Positions 36,064 through 45,988 are shown, numbered from the stretch's first letter. The stretch: 49,894 nt of DNA from an uncultured Rickettsiaceae bacterium (GCA_905479865.1 CAJQOD010000009.1:1-49894); one strand, 5' to 3'. The notes: generated by a model not told the origin, from the letters alone. Numbers and translations: made by a program.

Positions 36064-38282
36064 CATATTCAACCGCAGACGCAGAAATAGTGGCAAAAGA
36101 AGGTCATGTTAACCATATAGATACTGATCAAATTGATTCACTATTAGAATTATTTGACATGCACAACCTGATGCCACATCTGTCAAAACACGAGCATGTG
36201 TTTGCCACATCACTTGCCATGTTAGTTACTTCCCTGCATTGGAGTGGTAATGCACGTCACCTGTTTGAGTCACTTCCATATATCAGGGGTAGAGAAATTG
36301 ACCTTCTTGATATCTTAAACACCATGGCAAATCTTGGCTTTACAAGTCATGAAATGTACATGAATTTACGAGATGTAGATGACAGGCTTATGCCTTGTAT
36401 GTTTATTCCTAATAAAAAAGGTGCTGCCCCGCTAGTATTACTTGGCAAAAAGGATGGCATTATTACAGCGTTCAATAGCAGAAAAAAACAGAAGATAGAG
36501 TTCCAGGCCAAGAGCGTAAAGGGTAATGTCTATTTCTTTGAACGCATGAATCCGGAAAAAATAGAAGAAGAAAAGCAAAATAAACAATCTGCCGGCGTAA
36601 ACTGGTTCAGCATGATTTTTGCCCGCTTTCGTCCAGTGATACATGAAATCGTTTTAGCTAGTATATTCATCAACATACTGGCTCTTGCAATGCCCATATT
36701 TATTATGTCCATTTATGATAAAGTGATTGGTGCCGGATCAACCACAACCCTAAAACACCTGGTTTTAGGCGTTGGAATTGCTGTCTTTGCAGAATCTGTC
36801 TTACGGATGATCCGACTAAAATCAGTAGTATGGCTTGGTGTCAGGCTTGACAATATTGTAAGTAATACAATTTTTGAACGCTTACTGTTTATGAAAGCCG
36901 TATATACAGAAGGTGCATCAATTTCAGCTCAAATATCACGTATCAAATCTTTTGAATCAGTACGAAAATTTTTCACGGGGCCTCTCTTTTCTGTAATAGT
37001 TGAATTGCCATTTACCTTCATATTACTACTGACCATCTGGCTTTTAACAGGACCACTTGTTTATATACCAATAGTTGTTGTAGGATTATTTTCACTGATG
37101 CTTTATTATTATCAATCAAAGCTTCGTTTAGCAATGCATGCTGCGGCCAGAGCCAGCTCATATCGTCAACAACATGGAATGGAAACTTTTATCAAAATGC
37201 ACGCTTTGCATCATAATGGTATGGCAAAAAACTGGTGGATAAAATACAAAGAAAAACTTAGCCAATCATCCAGAGCCAGTTTCCATACAAACATGATCTC
37301 GTCAATTATTGATACCGCTGCCCATGCTATTTCAATCGCTTCTGGTGTGGCGGTTGTCAGCTTTGGGGTTCACCTCATTTGGGATGGAAGCATTACCATA
37401 GGTGCGTTAGTAGCTACCATGATCTTAATCTGGAGGATTCTAGGGCCTCTGCAAACACTATGTTCCATGCTACCTAGAATGGAACAACTAAGTAATAGTA
37501 TAGACCAGATTAATCGTCTGACTAATATTGAAATTGAACGACAACCAGCAGTTCTAAAAAGGCCAATTGAACACCTGGAAGGAAATATACAATTAACAAA
37601 CGTTGGCCTTCGTTACAGTACAGAAATAGAACCGATATTTGTTGGCCTGGATATAGATGTACGGCCCGGAGAAATCATTGCAGTTACAGGAGTTAATGGC
37701 TCGGGAAAAAGTTCTCTGCTTAAGTTAATAAACGGCCTATATCGACCTCAAACAGGCACTATCCGAATAGACGGAACCAATATCAAACAGCTGGAACCCA
37801 TAGAACTACGCAATTATATTGCTTATCTTCCACAAATGCCTAACTTCTTTAAAGGCACTATTAAAGATAATTTATTGCTCGTAAATCCGCTAGCTACCAA
37901 TAAAGACATTATGACTGCTCTTGAAAAAGCTACAGCAATGGATGAAATTGAAGCACTTGAAAAAGGGGTTGAAACAGTGATTCAAGGTAATAATCCCTCT
38001 CTACCCTCAGGATTTATATATACATTAAATTTAGCGAGGGTCTATTTAAAAGAAAGTAATATTTTACTCTTAGATGAGCTTCCAAATGCTTCACTTAATG
38101 AGGATGCAGGAATGGCCTATAGGCAACTTATTACAGACGCAAAAGGTAAAAAAACCGTGTTTTTTATCAGTCAACGAGATGATTATCTAAAACTTGCAGA
38201 CCGAGTGATTGTATTTCGTCCTGGAAATAGACCTGCAATTATGAAATCAGATGAATTTATCAATAAGTATGAGCAATATTAA
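36060..38282 (+). CDS. Type I secretion ABC subunit with C39-like N-terminus
   Basis: A 740-aa HlyB/LapB-like exporter half. Residues 1 to about 165 resemble a C39-like domain without the catalytic Cys, as in transporters of RTX proteins. The membrane domain covers about 190-480 (IFINILALAMPIFIMSIYDKVI is the typical first-helix region). The ATPase domain has Walker A GVNGSGKSS near 543, a Q-loop YLPQMPNF and Walker B ILLLDELPN with Asp and Glu. The signature LSGGQ reads LPSGF and the switch His is Gln in FISQRDD. It is thus less degenerate than its partner, but still non-canonical. The hlyD-like gene starts at the very next base after its stop. Confidence 0.92.
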   Translation: MTYSTADAEIVAKEGHVNHIDTDQIDSLLELFDMHNLMPHLSKHEHVFATSLAMLVTSLHWSGNARHLFESLPYIRGREIDLLDILNTMANLGFTSHEMYMNLRDVDDRLMPCMFIPNKKGAAPLVLLGKKDGIITAFNSRKKQKIEFQAKSVKGNVYFFERMNPEKIEEEKQNKQSAGVNWFSMIFARFRPVIHEIVLASIFINILALAMPIFIMSIYDKVIGAGSTTTLKHLVLGVGIAVFAESVLRMIRLKSVVWLGVRLDNIVSNTIFERLLFMKAVYTEGASISAQISRIKSFESVRKFFTGPLFSVIVELPFTFILLLTIWLLTGPLVYIPIVVVGLFSLMLYYYQSKLRLAMHAAARASSYRQQHGMETFIKMHALHHNGMAKNWWIKYKEKLSQSSRASFHTNMISSIIDTAAHAISIASGVAVVSFGVHLIWDGSITIGALVATMILIWRILGPLQTLCSMLPRMEQLSNSIDQINRLTNIEIERQPAVLKRPIEHLEGNIQLTNVGLRYSTEIEPIFVGLDIDVRPGEIIAVTGVNGSGKSSLLKLINGLYRPQTGTIRIDGTNIKQLEPIELRNYIAYLPQMPNFFKGTIKDNLLLVNPLATNKDIMTALEKATAMDEIEALEKGVETVIQGNNPSLPSGFIYTLNLARVYLKESNILLLDELPNASLNEDAGMAYRQLITDAKGKKTVFFISQRDDYLKLADRVIVFRPGNRPAIMKSDEFINKYEQY

Positions 38283-39647
38283 ATGTTAAAATCACTAAAC
38301 AAACTCTTGTCAGGGAAGAAAGACTCCTATTCAAAAATAGATCAACTTCGCTATCTGTCGCAATCAGCACTAATCGAAGAAACAACAGCTCCCTATATGG
38401 TGCGCACTACCTTGTTTATGATTAGTGTAATTATCATAACGCTTATTGTATGGGCTGGATTTACCAATGTTGAAGAAATTGCTAATACCCAAGGTGAAGT
38501 TATTCCAAGCAAATATGTTCAGTCAATTCAACATCTTGAAGGAGGTATCATCTCTGAGATAAAAGTTGTTGAAGGTGAACTGGTTGATGCCGGGCAAACA
38601 ATTATTGTGCTTGATGGAACTGCCGTTAAACAGGATTTATCAGCTCTAAAGGCCAGAAAATTATCTCTGGACTATCAAGCTCTAAGGCTAAGGTCTTTTA
38701 TCAATAGTACTACACCTAACTTTAATGAAATAGAAGGCGATAATGCTAATGCGGCACTAGTACAAGAACAGATGCAATCTTTTGAGAGCATGATAAATGC
38801 CAAAAACCATGAAAAAGATGTGATCACCGAACAAATAACTCAAAAGGAATCAGCCCTATCTGGTTTAATGGATAAACAGATCACATTAAAAAACAGTATG
38901 CGGCTTGTAAAAGAAGAAATGGATCTGAAGCAGCAACTCAACAAGAAAGGACACTTAAGCAAGTTTAAATTTCTACAGATTCAGAAACAGTTTAACGAAA
39001 TCAAAGGTGAGTTTCAGGAAAATGAATTTGAGGTAACGCAAGCACAAATTGCAATCGCAGAATTTAAAAACCGACTGGAATCACTGGAGGCTAATTTTAT
39101 TGATGATGCTTATCAGGAACTTAACGTTGTAGATGGTAATATTGCTCAAATTGAGGAAAATATTGAAAAACTTGAAGAACAGGTAAAAAGACTTGAGATT
39201 GCCTCTCCTTCTTATGGCTATGTTAAAGTTTTAAACGTTAAAACAATAGGCGGAGTAATAGAATCCGGACAGGTATTGGCTGAAATTGTGCCACTGGAAG
39301 GCAATTTAATCCTGGAAGTTCAAATTCAGCCTAGGGATATAGGCTATATGAAAGTCGGTCAGCCGGTGAATATCAAAATCAGCTCCTACGATTTCTCAAG
39401 ATACGGCACTGTAGATGGAGTTTTGGAATATATCTCTGCAACTACTTTTACTAATGATGACGACACTAGATATTATACGGGCAGAGTCTCTATAGCACAA
39501 AATTATGTTGGATCTGATCCCAAAAAGAACCTAATCTTACCTGGCATGACCGCTCAGGCAGATATTGTAACTGGCAGTAAGTCCATACTTGCATATCTAC
39601 TGAAACCAATTCATACTTCAGTTACAACTGCATTTACAGAGAGATAG
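38283..39647 (+). CDS. HlyD-family membrane fusion protein
   Basis: The periplasmic adaptor of a type I secretion system that joins the ABC exporter to an outer-membrane TolC channel. The 454 aa have a cytoplasmic N-terminus, one membrane segment (about 41-60, LFMISVIIITLIVWAGF), a biotinyl-lipoyl half (GEVIPSKYVQSIQHLEGGI), a long coiled-coil hairpin (about 150-300), and the conserved end region GGVIESGQVLAEIVP through LILPGMTAQADIVTG. The family usually ends TEALRER; this one ends VTTAFTER. No TolC gene is in the window. Confidence 0.95.
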   Translation: MLKSLNKLLSGKKDSYSKIDQLRYLSQSALIEETTAPYMVRTTLFMISVIIITLIVWAGFTNVEEIANTQGEVIPSKYVQSIQHLEGGIISEIKVVEGELVDAGQTIIVLDGTAVKQDLSALKARKLSLDYQALRLRSFINSTTPNFNEIEGDNANAALVQEQMQSFESMINAKNHEKDVITEQITQKESALSGLMDKQITLKNSMRLVKEEMDLKQQLNKKGHLSKFKFLQIQKQFNEIKGEFQENEFEVTQAQIAIAEFKNRLESLEANFIDDAYQELNVVDGNIAQIEENIEKLEEQVKRLEIASPSYGYVKVLNVKTIGGVIESGQVLAEIVPLEGNLILEVQIQPRDIGYMKVGQPVNIKISSYDFSRYGTVDGVLEYISATTFTNDDDTRYYTGRVSIAQNYVGSDPKKNLILPGMTAQADIVTGSKSILAYLLKPIHTSVTTAFTER

Positions 39648-39660
39648 AAATTTAAAACGA

Positions 39661-40593
39661 ATGAACCAAACAACTAAAGTTCCTGACCTACCTGTAGTTC
39701 TTGTTGTAGATAATGATGAAACAGCTCTTATGATTCTTGAAACTAAACTTCAAAATCAGGGTTATAAGGTCTTAACTGCAATGGATGGCAAATCTGCGTG
39801 TACGATAATAAAAAACATGCACAAAGTGATTGATGCCGTGCTGCTTGAGAGCATAATGCCAGACATGAATGGTATTGAGATTGTAAAGTGGCTTAATACA
39901 CAACCTAATCTTACAAAACCACCCATAATCATGCAGACTGATCCTGATAAACCTGAACAAATCATAGAGGGAATCAATGCTGGAGTGTTCTACTATCTTT
40001 CTAAACCTATTCAGAAAGATATCTTAAACTCTGTGGTTCTGTCAGTTATTAAGGAATCGAAACGACATCGCACTCTCAATATCGAACTAAAGCGCCACAA
40101 AAGCAGTTTCAAACTAATGGATCGCAGTGTATTTCATTTCCATACCTTAGAGGAAGCTGAAAATCTTGCATGTTTTATCGCAAACTGTTTTCCTGAGTCA
40201 GAAAAAATACTGCCAGGCATTGCAGAGTTAGCTATCAATGCTGTCGAACATGGTCTGTTAGACGTTTCGTATGATGACAAAACGGAATTAGTTAAAAATG
40301 CCCAGTGGAGAGAGGAGTTAAATCGCCGGGCAAATTTACCGGAAAATAAAGATAGAAAAGCTGAGCTTCTATTTTCTAAAGAGGGCGGGAAATATGCAAT
40401 CAAAATCTCTGATCGAGGAAAGGGGTTCGCATGGGTTAAATTCTTAAACGTAGACCCAGCTAGAGCGCTTGATACTCACGGCAGAGGTATTGCACGAGCC
40501 AATATGATATTTTCAAGGCTGCAATATAATAAGGAAGGAAACCAGGTCGTAGCTATTATTGATAGTTCAGTAGACACAACTCTTAAATGGTAA
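39661..40593 (+). CDS. Response regulator-HATPase fusion with Glu at the phospho-site
   Basis: A 310-aa cytoplasmic regulator 13 bases after the hlyD-like gene. Residues 10-130 are a receiver domain: acidic pair in VVDNDE, Thr in MQTD, Lys in YLSKPI (115). The phospho-acceptor is changed: the usual LLDxxMPxMxG reads LLESIMPDMNG, with Glu63 for Asp. Residues about 170-310 are an RsbW-like HATPase_c domain with N-box ELAINAVEHG, G1 ISDRGKGF and G2 THGRGIARAN. It has no dimerisation His region, so it is more like a switch-type anti-sigma or serine kinase than a sensor kinase. No partner sigma or anti-anti-sigma gene is in the window. Its position suggests control of the secretion module; that is inference. 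Confidence 0.88.
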   Translation: MNQTTKVPDLPVVLVVDNDETALMILETKLQNQGYKVLTAMDGKSACTIIKNMHKVIDAVLLESIMPDMNGIEIVKWLNTQPNLTKPPIIMQTDPDKPEQIIEGINAGVFYYLSKPIQKDILNSVVLSVIKESKRHRTLNIELKRHKSSFKLMDRSVFHFHTLEEAENLACFIANCFPESEKILPGIAELAINAVEHGLLDVSYDDKTELVKNAQWREELNRRANLPENKDRKAELLFSKEGGKYAIKISDRGKGFAWVKFLNVDPARALDTHGRGIARANMIFSRLQYNKEGNQVVAIIDSSVDTTLKW

Positions 40594-41264
40594 TTAATAT
40601 TATGCTGACTCCTGATTTTATAGGTTTTAACAAAGAGGGAATTCAGTTCTTATCTGATCTATTTCAAAACAATAACAAGCTCTGGTTTGATCAAAATAAA
40701 CAGACTTTTAAAAATAAATTGGAACTACCCTCTAAAGCATTTTTAAGCGCAATGATAGAGAAGCTTGACACAATTTGTGATCTAAAACTTGAAGGCAAAA
40801 TCTTTCGTATATATAGGGACGTACGATTTAGCAAAGATAAAACTCCTTATAATACTCATCTAAGAATGTCCTTCACATCCCCGGGCAAAAAAACCGGATC
40901 TGCTCTAATGCTGTCTATTGAACATAACAAAAATCTAATATTAGGCTGTGGAATTTTTGAATTTTCTAAAGAAGACAAGGATACTTATAGAGAATTTATT
41001 ACAGATGATAAGATGGCTTCCGAATTTGATAAAATTATTGAAGATATCAAAAACAATAAGTACAAAATCGATATACCTTCCTATAAAAAAATTCCTGCTG
41101 GTTACAATGAACCACATCCTAAAGCAGACATGTTAAAGGCCAAAGGAATTACTATTTGGCAAGAATGCTATTTGCCAGATGAGTTCTATAGTAAAAAGGC
41201 AATCGGATATTGCACTGATACATTTCAGAAAATGCTTCCCTTATTCCATTGGCTGGATTTTTAA
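40587..41264 (+). CDS. DUF2461-family protein
   Basis: A 225-aa protein of unknown function matching the DUF2461/TIGR02453 pattern: an early FNKEGIQFLSDLFQNNNKLWFDQNK, then KIFRIYRDVRFSKDKTPYNTHLRMSF, and a C-terminal helical part. The first ATG overlaps the upstream stop by 7 bases; a second ATG at 40602 (MLTPDFIGF) fits the family start better. Its biochemical role is not known. Confidence 0.88.
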   Translation: MVINIMLTPDFIGFNKEGIQFLSDLFQNNNKLWFDQNKQTFKNKLELPSKAFLSAMIEKLDTICDLKLEGKIFRIYRDVRFSKDKTPYNTHLRMSFTSPGKKTGSALMLSIEHNKNLILGCGIFEFSKEDKDTYREFITDDKMASEFDKIIEDIKNNKYKIDIPSYKKIPAGYNEPHPKADMLKAKGITIWQECYLPDEFYSKKAIGYCTDTFQKMLPLFHWLDF

Positions 41265-41287
41265 AATATACAAGGAATAGCTTACTT

Positions 41288-41587
41288 ATGACGTATGATA
41301 AAGGACTTGAACATAGAATTGAGCAGATAGTGGTAAATAATAGTGATTTTTCAAAAAAGAAAATGTTTGGTGGGATTATATGGTTTCTAAGTGGTAACAT
41401 GTGCATCGGAGTACACAAAGATTACTTAATTCTTCGACTTGGAGAAAAAAATGCTGCTTCTATTTCTCGTAATGAGCATGTAAGCGCTATGGATATTACA
41501 GGAAAACTCATGAAAGGCTGGACAAAAATTGCAGCTGGTGGCATCTGGGATAATGCCGTACTAAAAAACTATTTAAACTTGCTGTAG
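41288..41587 (+). CDS. TfoX N-terminal domain protein
   Basis: A 99-aa protein starting MTYDKGLEHRIEQI, with the TfoX-N hallmark KKMFGGIIWFLSGNMCIGV, a strand pair YLILRLGEKNA, and the ending GWTKIAAGGIWDNAVLKNYL. TfoX/Sxy proteins regulate competence in some gammaproteobacteria, but single-domain versions like this have no established role. An ATG at 41249 is also open, but it would overlap DUF2461 by 16 bases. AAGGA 11 bases before 41288 supports the shorter form. Confidence 0.85.
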   Translation: MTYDKGLEHRIEQIVVNNSDFSKKKMFGGIIWFLSGNMCIGVHKDYLILRLGEKNAASISRNEHVSAMDITGKLMKGWTKIAAGGIWDNAVLKNYLNLL

Positions 41588-41633
41588 AATTCGTAAGTTT
41601 ATTGCCTGGTAAATAATAGCTATACATTGACAA

Positions 41634-41670
41634 TAAAAAAAGTGAGAGTTTGCTTACCTCACTTTTTTAT
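41634..41670. terminator. Bidirectional intrinsic terminator
   Basis: AAAAAAGTGAG and CTCACTTTTTT form an 11-bp stem around an 11-base loop. The A-run on one side and T-run on the other let it serve both the plus-strand TfoX gene and the minus-strand lipoprotein gene that converge here. Confidence 0.9.
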
Positions 41671-41689
41671 CAAAAATATGAAATTTCTA

Positions 41690-42016
41690 CTATTTAAAGT
41701 TATTTATTATTGGCATCTGAGAATTGGCACCTCCAGATGAAGAATCTCCTTTACCACCTCTATTATGCTCTACACAGTTAAAAAATGCATTTCTCTGTGT
41801 AGATATCCATCCTGACTCCTCTGTACGCACATATTGCGCATCTTTCTGAATCGATGAACAAAATTGTTGTGCTAAATTCGTTGCTTCATGCAAATCATTA
41901 TCTGAGTAATCAATAACAACACTTGCAGGAGTAAAGCTTAACATTTTTGGATGCGATCGACCTCCACATCCTACTAACATAAATAATGCACTCAATATAA
42001 CTAATAAATTTTTCAT
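41690..42016 (-). CDS. Small putative lipoprotein
   Basis: A 108-aa protein with a lipoprotein signal MKNLLVILSALFMLVGCGG; the lipobox is LVGC with Cys17 as the lipidated residue. The mature part is about 90 residues, with two more Cys and a Gly/Ser-rich stretch (RGGKGDSSSGGANS) near the end. No family was recognised. GAGG lies 7 bases before the ATG. It lies 114 bases after infC on the same strand, where rpmI would be in many bacteria. Confidence 0.8.
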   Translation of the reverse strand: MKNLLVILSALFMLVGCGGRSHPKMLSFTPASVVIDYSDNDLHEATNLAQQFCSSIQKDAQYVRTEESGWISTQRNAFFNCVEHNRGGKGDSSSGGANSQMPIINNFK

Positions 42017-42130
42017 TTCAAAACCTCAAACAAACAATTATAAATTAATAACTAACACGTAATGAGGCATGATAATATAAAATATACTAAAAGTCATACA
42101 AAAAAATAACTTCTGTATATAACTAACAAC

Positions 42131-42661
42131 TCACTCTGCTTTATTTGCGCTCAAGACCATGATGATTTGCTTGCCTTCCATCTTTGGCTCCATATCCATT
42201 TTTGCAAGATCACCAAGCTCTTCTAAAATCTTATTAAAAATCTCATGTCCTTTATCTCTATGCATAATCTCACGACCTTTAAACCATAGAGAAACTTTGA
42301 CCTTATCTCCAGCCTCCAGGAATTTTTTAATTTTTGTAAGCTTAACGTCAAAATCTCCCTGGCCAATATTAACCTTGAACTTCATTTCCTTTAAGGATGT
42401 TCTTTTCTGCTTTTTTTTCGCTTCTTGCTGTCTCTTTTTGGCATCATATTTATATCTGCTAAAATCTAAAATTTTACAAACAGGGGGTTCTGCGGTTGGT
42501 GAAATTTCTACCAAATCCAACCCAACATCAGCTGCCTGATTCATTGCATCCTGCAGGCTCACAACGCCAATCATTTCACCCTCTGAGCCGACCAGACGTA
42601 CCTTCTCTGCTTTAATTTCCTTGTTTGCTTTTGGAAATTTACTTTTTTTGAAATTCGATAT
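42131..42661 (-). CDS. infC: Translation initiation factor IF-3, probable AUA start
   Basis: IF-3 binds the 30S subunit, blocks premature 50S joining and checks start-codon pairing. The frame opened by the first ATG (42574) gives only 147 aa, [10 protein letters not shown] onward, and cuts off the start of the N-domain. The same frame continues upstream through [16 protein letters not shown], which is canonical IF-3 sequence. It meets AAGGAG seven bases before an ATA codon at 42659-42661, giving 176 aa, close to the E. coli 180. IF-3 genes often use AUU or related rare starts for autoregulation. The C-domain is intact ([30 protein letters not shown]). It follows thrS by 44 bases. Confidence 0.9.
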   Translation of the reverse strand: MSNFKKSKFPKANKEIKAEKVRLVGSEGEMIGVVSLQDAMNQAADVGLDLVEISPTAEPPVCKILDFSRYKYDAKKRQQEAKKKQKRTSLKEMKFKVNIGQGDFDVKLTKIKKFLEAGDKVKVSLWFKGREIMHRDKGHEIFNKILEELGDLAKMDMEPKMEGKQIIMVLSANKAE

Positions 42662-42705
42662 AAAACTACTCCTTTTTAATTTAATGTTACTAAACCAATC
42701 TCTTA

Positions 42706-44616
42706 CTAATTAAGATATCTCTTATTCTCTTCATGTACGATACGTATCAATTCATCTGCGCCGACAGTTGTTTGCTCTTCAATCCCGAAGCGACGCAAAG
42801 TGACTGTCCCAGCCTCCTGTTCTTTCTTACCTATAACTGCAATAATCGGCACTTTTTGATTAGAAAAATTACGTATTTTATAATTGACTTTTTCCCTGGA
42901 AATGTCAAGTTCAGATCTTACTCCAGCCTCAATAAGCTTAGTATTTAAATGTTGAATATACTCATCTAAATCGTTAGTAATTCCAACTATTCCTACTTGC
43001 ACTGGAGCTAACCATAAAGGAAATTTTCCTGCATATTCTTCGATTAGGATACCGATAAAACGCTCAAAAGTACCTATAATAGCTCTGTGCAACATCACAG
43101 GACGTACTTTTTGTCCTCCAGGCGCAATATATTCTGCGTCTAATCTTTCAGGTAACACAAAATCTACCTGCAGAGTACCGCACTGCCAGTCTCTACCTAC
43201 AGCATCCGTCAATACAAATTCAAGCTTTGGTCCATAAAAAGCCCCTTCACCAGGGTTCATCTCATATTCAAGACCAGCTTCCTCTACTGCCGATTTAAGT
43301 GCCGCCTCAGATTTATCCCAGACAGAATCTTCGCCTGCTCTTAGCTCTGGCCGGTCTGAGAATTTAACTTTAACCTTAGTAAAACCAAAATCATTATATA
43401 CTTCCAATAACAGCCTACAAAATGCAACTGTTTCATTATTTACCTGATCTTCACTGCAGAAAATATGAGCATCATCCTGGACAAAATTACGGACTCTAAG
43501 CAGACCATGCAAACCGCCAGAGGCTTCATTACGGTAACACGAGCCAAACTCTGCCATACGATAGGGAAGATCACGGTAGCTCTTGGTACCCTGCTTAAAG
43601 ATTTGCACATGGCATGGGCAACTCATTGGTTTCAGGGCATGAGTTTTATCTTCACTCTCAACTGTGAACATATCATCTCGAAATTTATCCCAGTGTCCTG
43701 ATTCCTCCCAAAGTTTTCTATCAACCATTACAGGAGTTTTAACTTCAAGGTAACCTGCCTTCTGTAATTTTCTCCTAATGTAACTCTCTATCGTACAATA
43801 TATTCTCCAGCCTTTATCGTGCCAAAATGGCATCCCTTGAGCTTCTTCCTGAAAATGAAACAGATCAAGTTCCCTGCCCAGCTTTCTGTGATCACGTTTT
43901 TCAGCTTCTTCCTGGCGATATAAATAATCATCCAGTTGCTCTTTTGTTGCCCAGGCAGTGCCGTATATACGTTGAAGCATTTCATTATTACTATCACCTC
44001 GCCAATAAGCACCTGCCACCTTCATCAGCTTGAAGTACTTGATTTTTCCGGTTGATGGGCAATGAGGGCCTCGGCATAAATCAACAAAATTACCCTGACG
44101 ATATAAAGTTATCTGCTCACCGGCCGGAATTGCTTCTATAATCTCTGCTTTATAGTGCTCACCCATTTCTCTAAACATCTTGATAGCTTCTTCCCTATCC
44201 ATTTCTTCCCGGACGAATTTCTCATTGCGTTTAACAATGTGATGCATTTTTGCCTCGATTTTTTCAAGATCCGAGGTCGTAAACGGAGTGGCTTTAGCAA
44301 AATCATAATAGAAACCATCCTTGATCGCAGGACCAATGGTAACCTGCACATCTGGAAAGAGTTCTTTTGCAGCTTCAGCAATAATATGTGCTGCATCATG
44401 CCTAATAATTTCCAACACTTCAGGGTCTTTATCCGTTAGGATCCTGAATTTACAATCTGTATGAATTGGCATTGATAAATCCTTCAACACGCCATCTACT
44501 TCAACTACCATAGCAGCTTTTGCCAGTGACTTTGAAATCGATACAGCTATATCATGGCCTGTTACGCCTTTTTCAAATTGCTTTTTTGATCCATCAGGAA
44601 AAGTTACATCAATCAT
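42706..44616 (-). CDS. thrS: Threonyl-tRNA synthetase
   Basis: Charges tRNA-Thr and edits mischarged Ser. At 636 aa it is full length. It has an N-terminal TGS domain ([17 protein letters not shown]), an editing domain with [10 protein letters not shown] and [12 protein letters not shown], and a class II catalytic core with [10 protein letters not shown] (zinc Cys), [15 protein letters not shown] and QDDAHIF. Motif 3 is [19 protein letters not shown]. An anticodon-binding domain forms the end. thrS-infC is a conserved pair in many bacteria, but here rpmI and rplT do not follow. Confidence 0.98.
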   Translation of the reverse strand: MIDVTFPDGSKKQFEKGVTGHDIAVSISKSLAKAAMVVEVDGVLKDLSMPIHTDCKFRILTDKDPEVLEIIRHDAAHIIAEAAKELFPDVQVTIGPAIKDGFYYDFAKATPFTTSDLEKIEAKMHHIVKRNEKFVREEMDREEAIKMFREMGEHYKAEIIEAIPAGEQITLYRQGNFVDLCRGPHCPSTGKIKYFKLMKVAGAYWRGDSNNEMLQRIYGTAWATKEQLDDYLYRQEEAEKRDHRKLGRELDLFHFQEEAQGMPFWHDKGWRIYCTIESYIRRKLQKAGYLEVKTPVMVDRKLWEESGHWDKFRDDMFTVESEDKTHALKPMSCPCHVQIFKQGTKSYRDLPYRMAEFGSCYRNEASGGLHGLLRVRNFVQDDAHIFCSEDQVNNETVAFCRLLLEVYNDFGFTKVKVKFSDRPELRAGEDSVWDKSEAALKSAVEEAGLEYEMNPGEGAFYGPKLEFVLTDAVGRDWQCGTLQVDFVLPERLDAEYIAPGGQKVRPVMLHRAIIGTFERFIGILIEEYAGKFPLWLAPVQVGIVGITNDLDEYIQHLNTKLIEAGVRSELDISREKVNYKIRNFSNQKVPIIAVIGKKEQEAGTVTLRRFGIEEQTTVGADELIRIVHEENKRYLN

Positions 44617-44704
44617 GCTGTTAATATTAGAGTTTTAGCTTGATATATTTAGCGGATTTTATATCATTTTGTCAATAAAAATACCAAACAATTAATTAAC
44701 CTAT

Positions 44705-45988
44705 ATGGTAAACATTCCTCACTGGCCAACCATACCTATTTGGCAAATTCCCCGTAAAGTTGATCTTGAGCTAAGCCTGAAATTACTGGATGCTCTTGGC
44801 AACCCTCAGAAAAAACTGCCACCAACCATCCATATTGCCGGCACTAACGGCAAAGGCTCCAGCCTGGCTATGCTTAAAAGTATCTTTATACAAGCGGGGT
44901 ACAGTATTCACAGCTACACCTCACCACATCTGCTGGAATTCAATGAAAGAATCAGGATTGCTGACTCTCCTATTACTGACAGTCATTTACATTCTATTTT
45001 AGAAAGGGTAAGAAAAGCAGCCTCTGCTGCTGATTTAAATCCCAGTTTTTTCGAAGGCACAACGGCAGCTGCTTTCCTGGCATTTTCAGAAACTGATGCG
45101 GATATATTACTTTTGGAAACCGGACTGGGAGGTAAGCTTGACTGTACGAACGTTATCACTGATCCAATGCTTACGCTAATTACCTCAATTTCCCGCGACC
45201 ATACAGAATATCTAGGTGACAATCTTCTACAAATTGCCAGTGAAAAAGCTGGAATAATCAAGAAAAACACCCCTTGTGTTATTGGACCGCAAACTAATGA
45301 AGTATATAAGCTGCTCTTAAATCAATGCGACAAGCTTAACGCACCGTCTTTTTGTTATGAATATGATTATTATACTAAAAAAACAGATAATGGATTCCTG
45401 TATCTATCTAAAAAATTCAATCTTAACCTTCCCTGCCCTAGTTTGAAAGGTAACCATCAAATACATAACGCTTCAGGCGTGATAGCAGCTATTATGCTAC
45501 TTAATGATAAATTTAAAATAACTGCTCCACAAATAACTGCTGGCTTACTTTCTACCAACTGGCCAGGAAGGTTACAGCTTGTAGATACAAAAAAAACTAA
45601 AACATTAGCTGGCAACAACATACAAATTTATCTGGATGGAGCACATAATGAAGCCGGTGCTCTATGTCTTTCCAGCTGGGCAGCAGAGAATTTAAAAGGA
45701 GAACTATACCTCATTTTAGGTATGACAAGAAATCGTGACGCTACTACTTTTTGCAGCTATTTCAAGGATTTTGTAAATAATGGGGTTGCTGTTGCTGTTG
45801 AATCAGAACCATCGAGTTATAGTGCAAGTGTACTTAGCCAAAAGGCTCAAAAAAGTGGGATAGCATTTGCTGAAGCAGATTCTCTTACAGAAGCGATTGC
45901 GCAATTAGCTAAACAGAGTGATGGAAAACCGGCAACAATAATTATCACCGGATCGCTTTTTTTAATCTCGGATTTTTTGAAGTTGTAA
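44705..45988 (+). CDS. folC: Folylpolyglutamate/dihydrofolate synthase
   Basis: A Mur-ligase-fold enzyme that adds Glu to dihydropteroate and tetrahydrofolate. The 427 aa show the P-loop HIAGTNGKGSSLAM near residue 47, SYTSPHLLEFNERIRI, LLLETGLGGKLDCTNVI, SRDHTEYLGD and, in the C-domain, YLDGAHNEAGA. Divergent from thrS with 88 bases between. Confidence 0.96.
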   Translation: MVNIPHWPTIPIWQIPRKVDLELSLKLLDALGNPQKKLPPTIHIAGTNGKGSSLAMLKSIFIQAGYSIHSYTSPHLLEFNERIRIADSPITDSHLHSILERVRKAASAADLNPSFFEGTTAAAFLAFSETDADILLLETGLGGKLDCTNVITDPMLTLITSISRDHTEYLGDNLLQIASEKAGIIKKNTPCVIGPQTNEVYKLLLNQCDKLNAPSFCYEYDYYTKKTDNGFLYLSKKFNLNLPCPSLKGNHQIHNASGVIAAIMLLNDKFKITAPQITAGLLSTNWPGRLQLVDTKKTKTLAGNNIQIYLDGAHNEAGALCLSSWAAENLKGELYLILGMTRNRDATTFCSYFKDFVNNGVAVAVESEPSSYSASVLSQKAQKSGIAFAEADSLTEAIAQLAKQSDGKPATIIITGSLFLISDFLKL

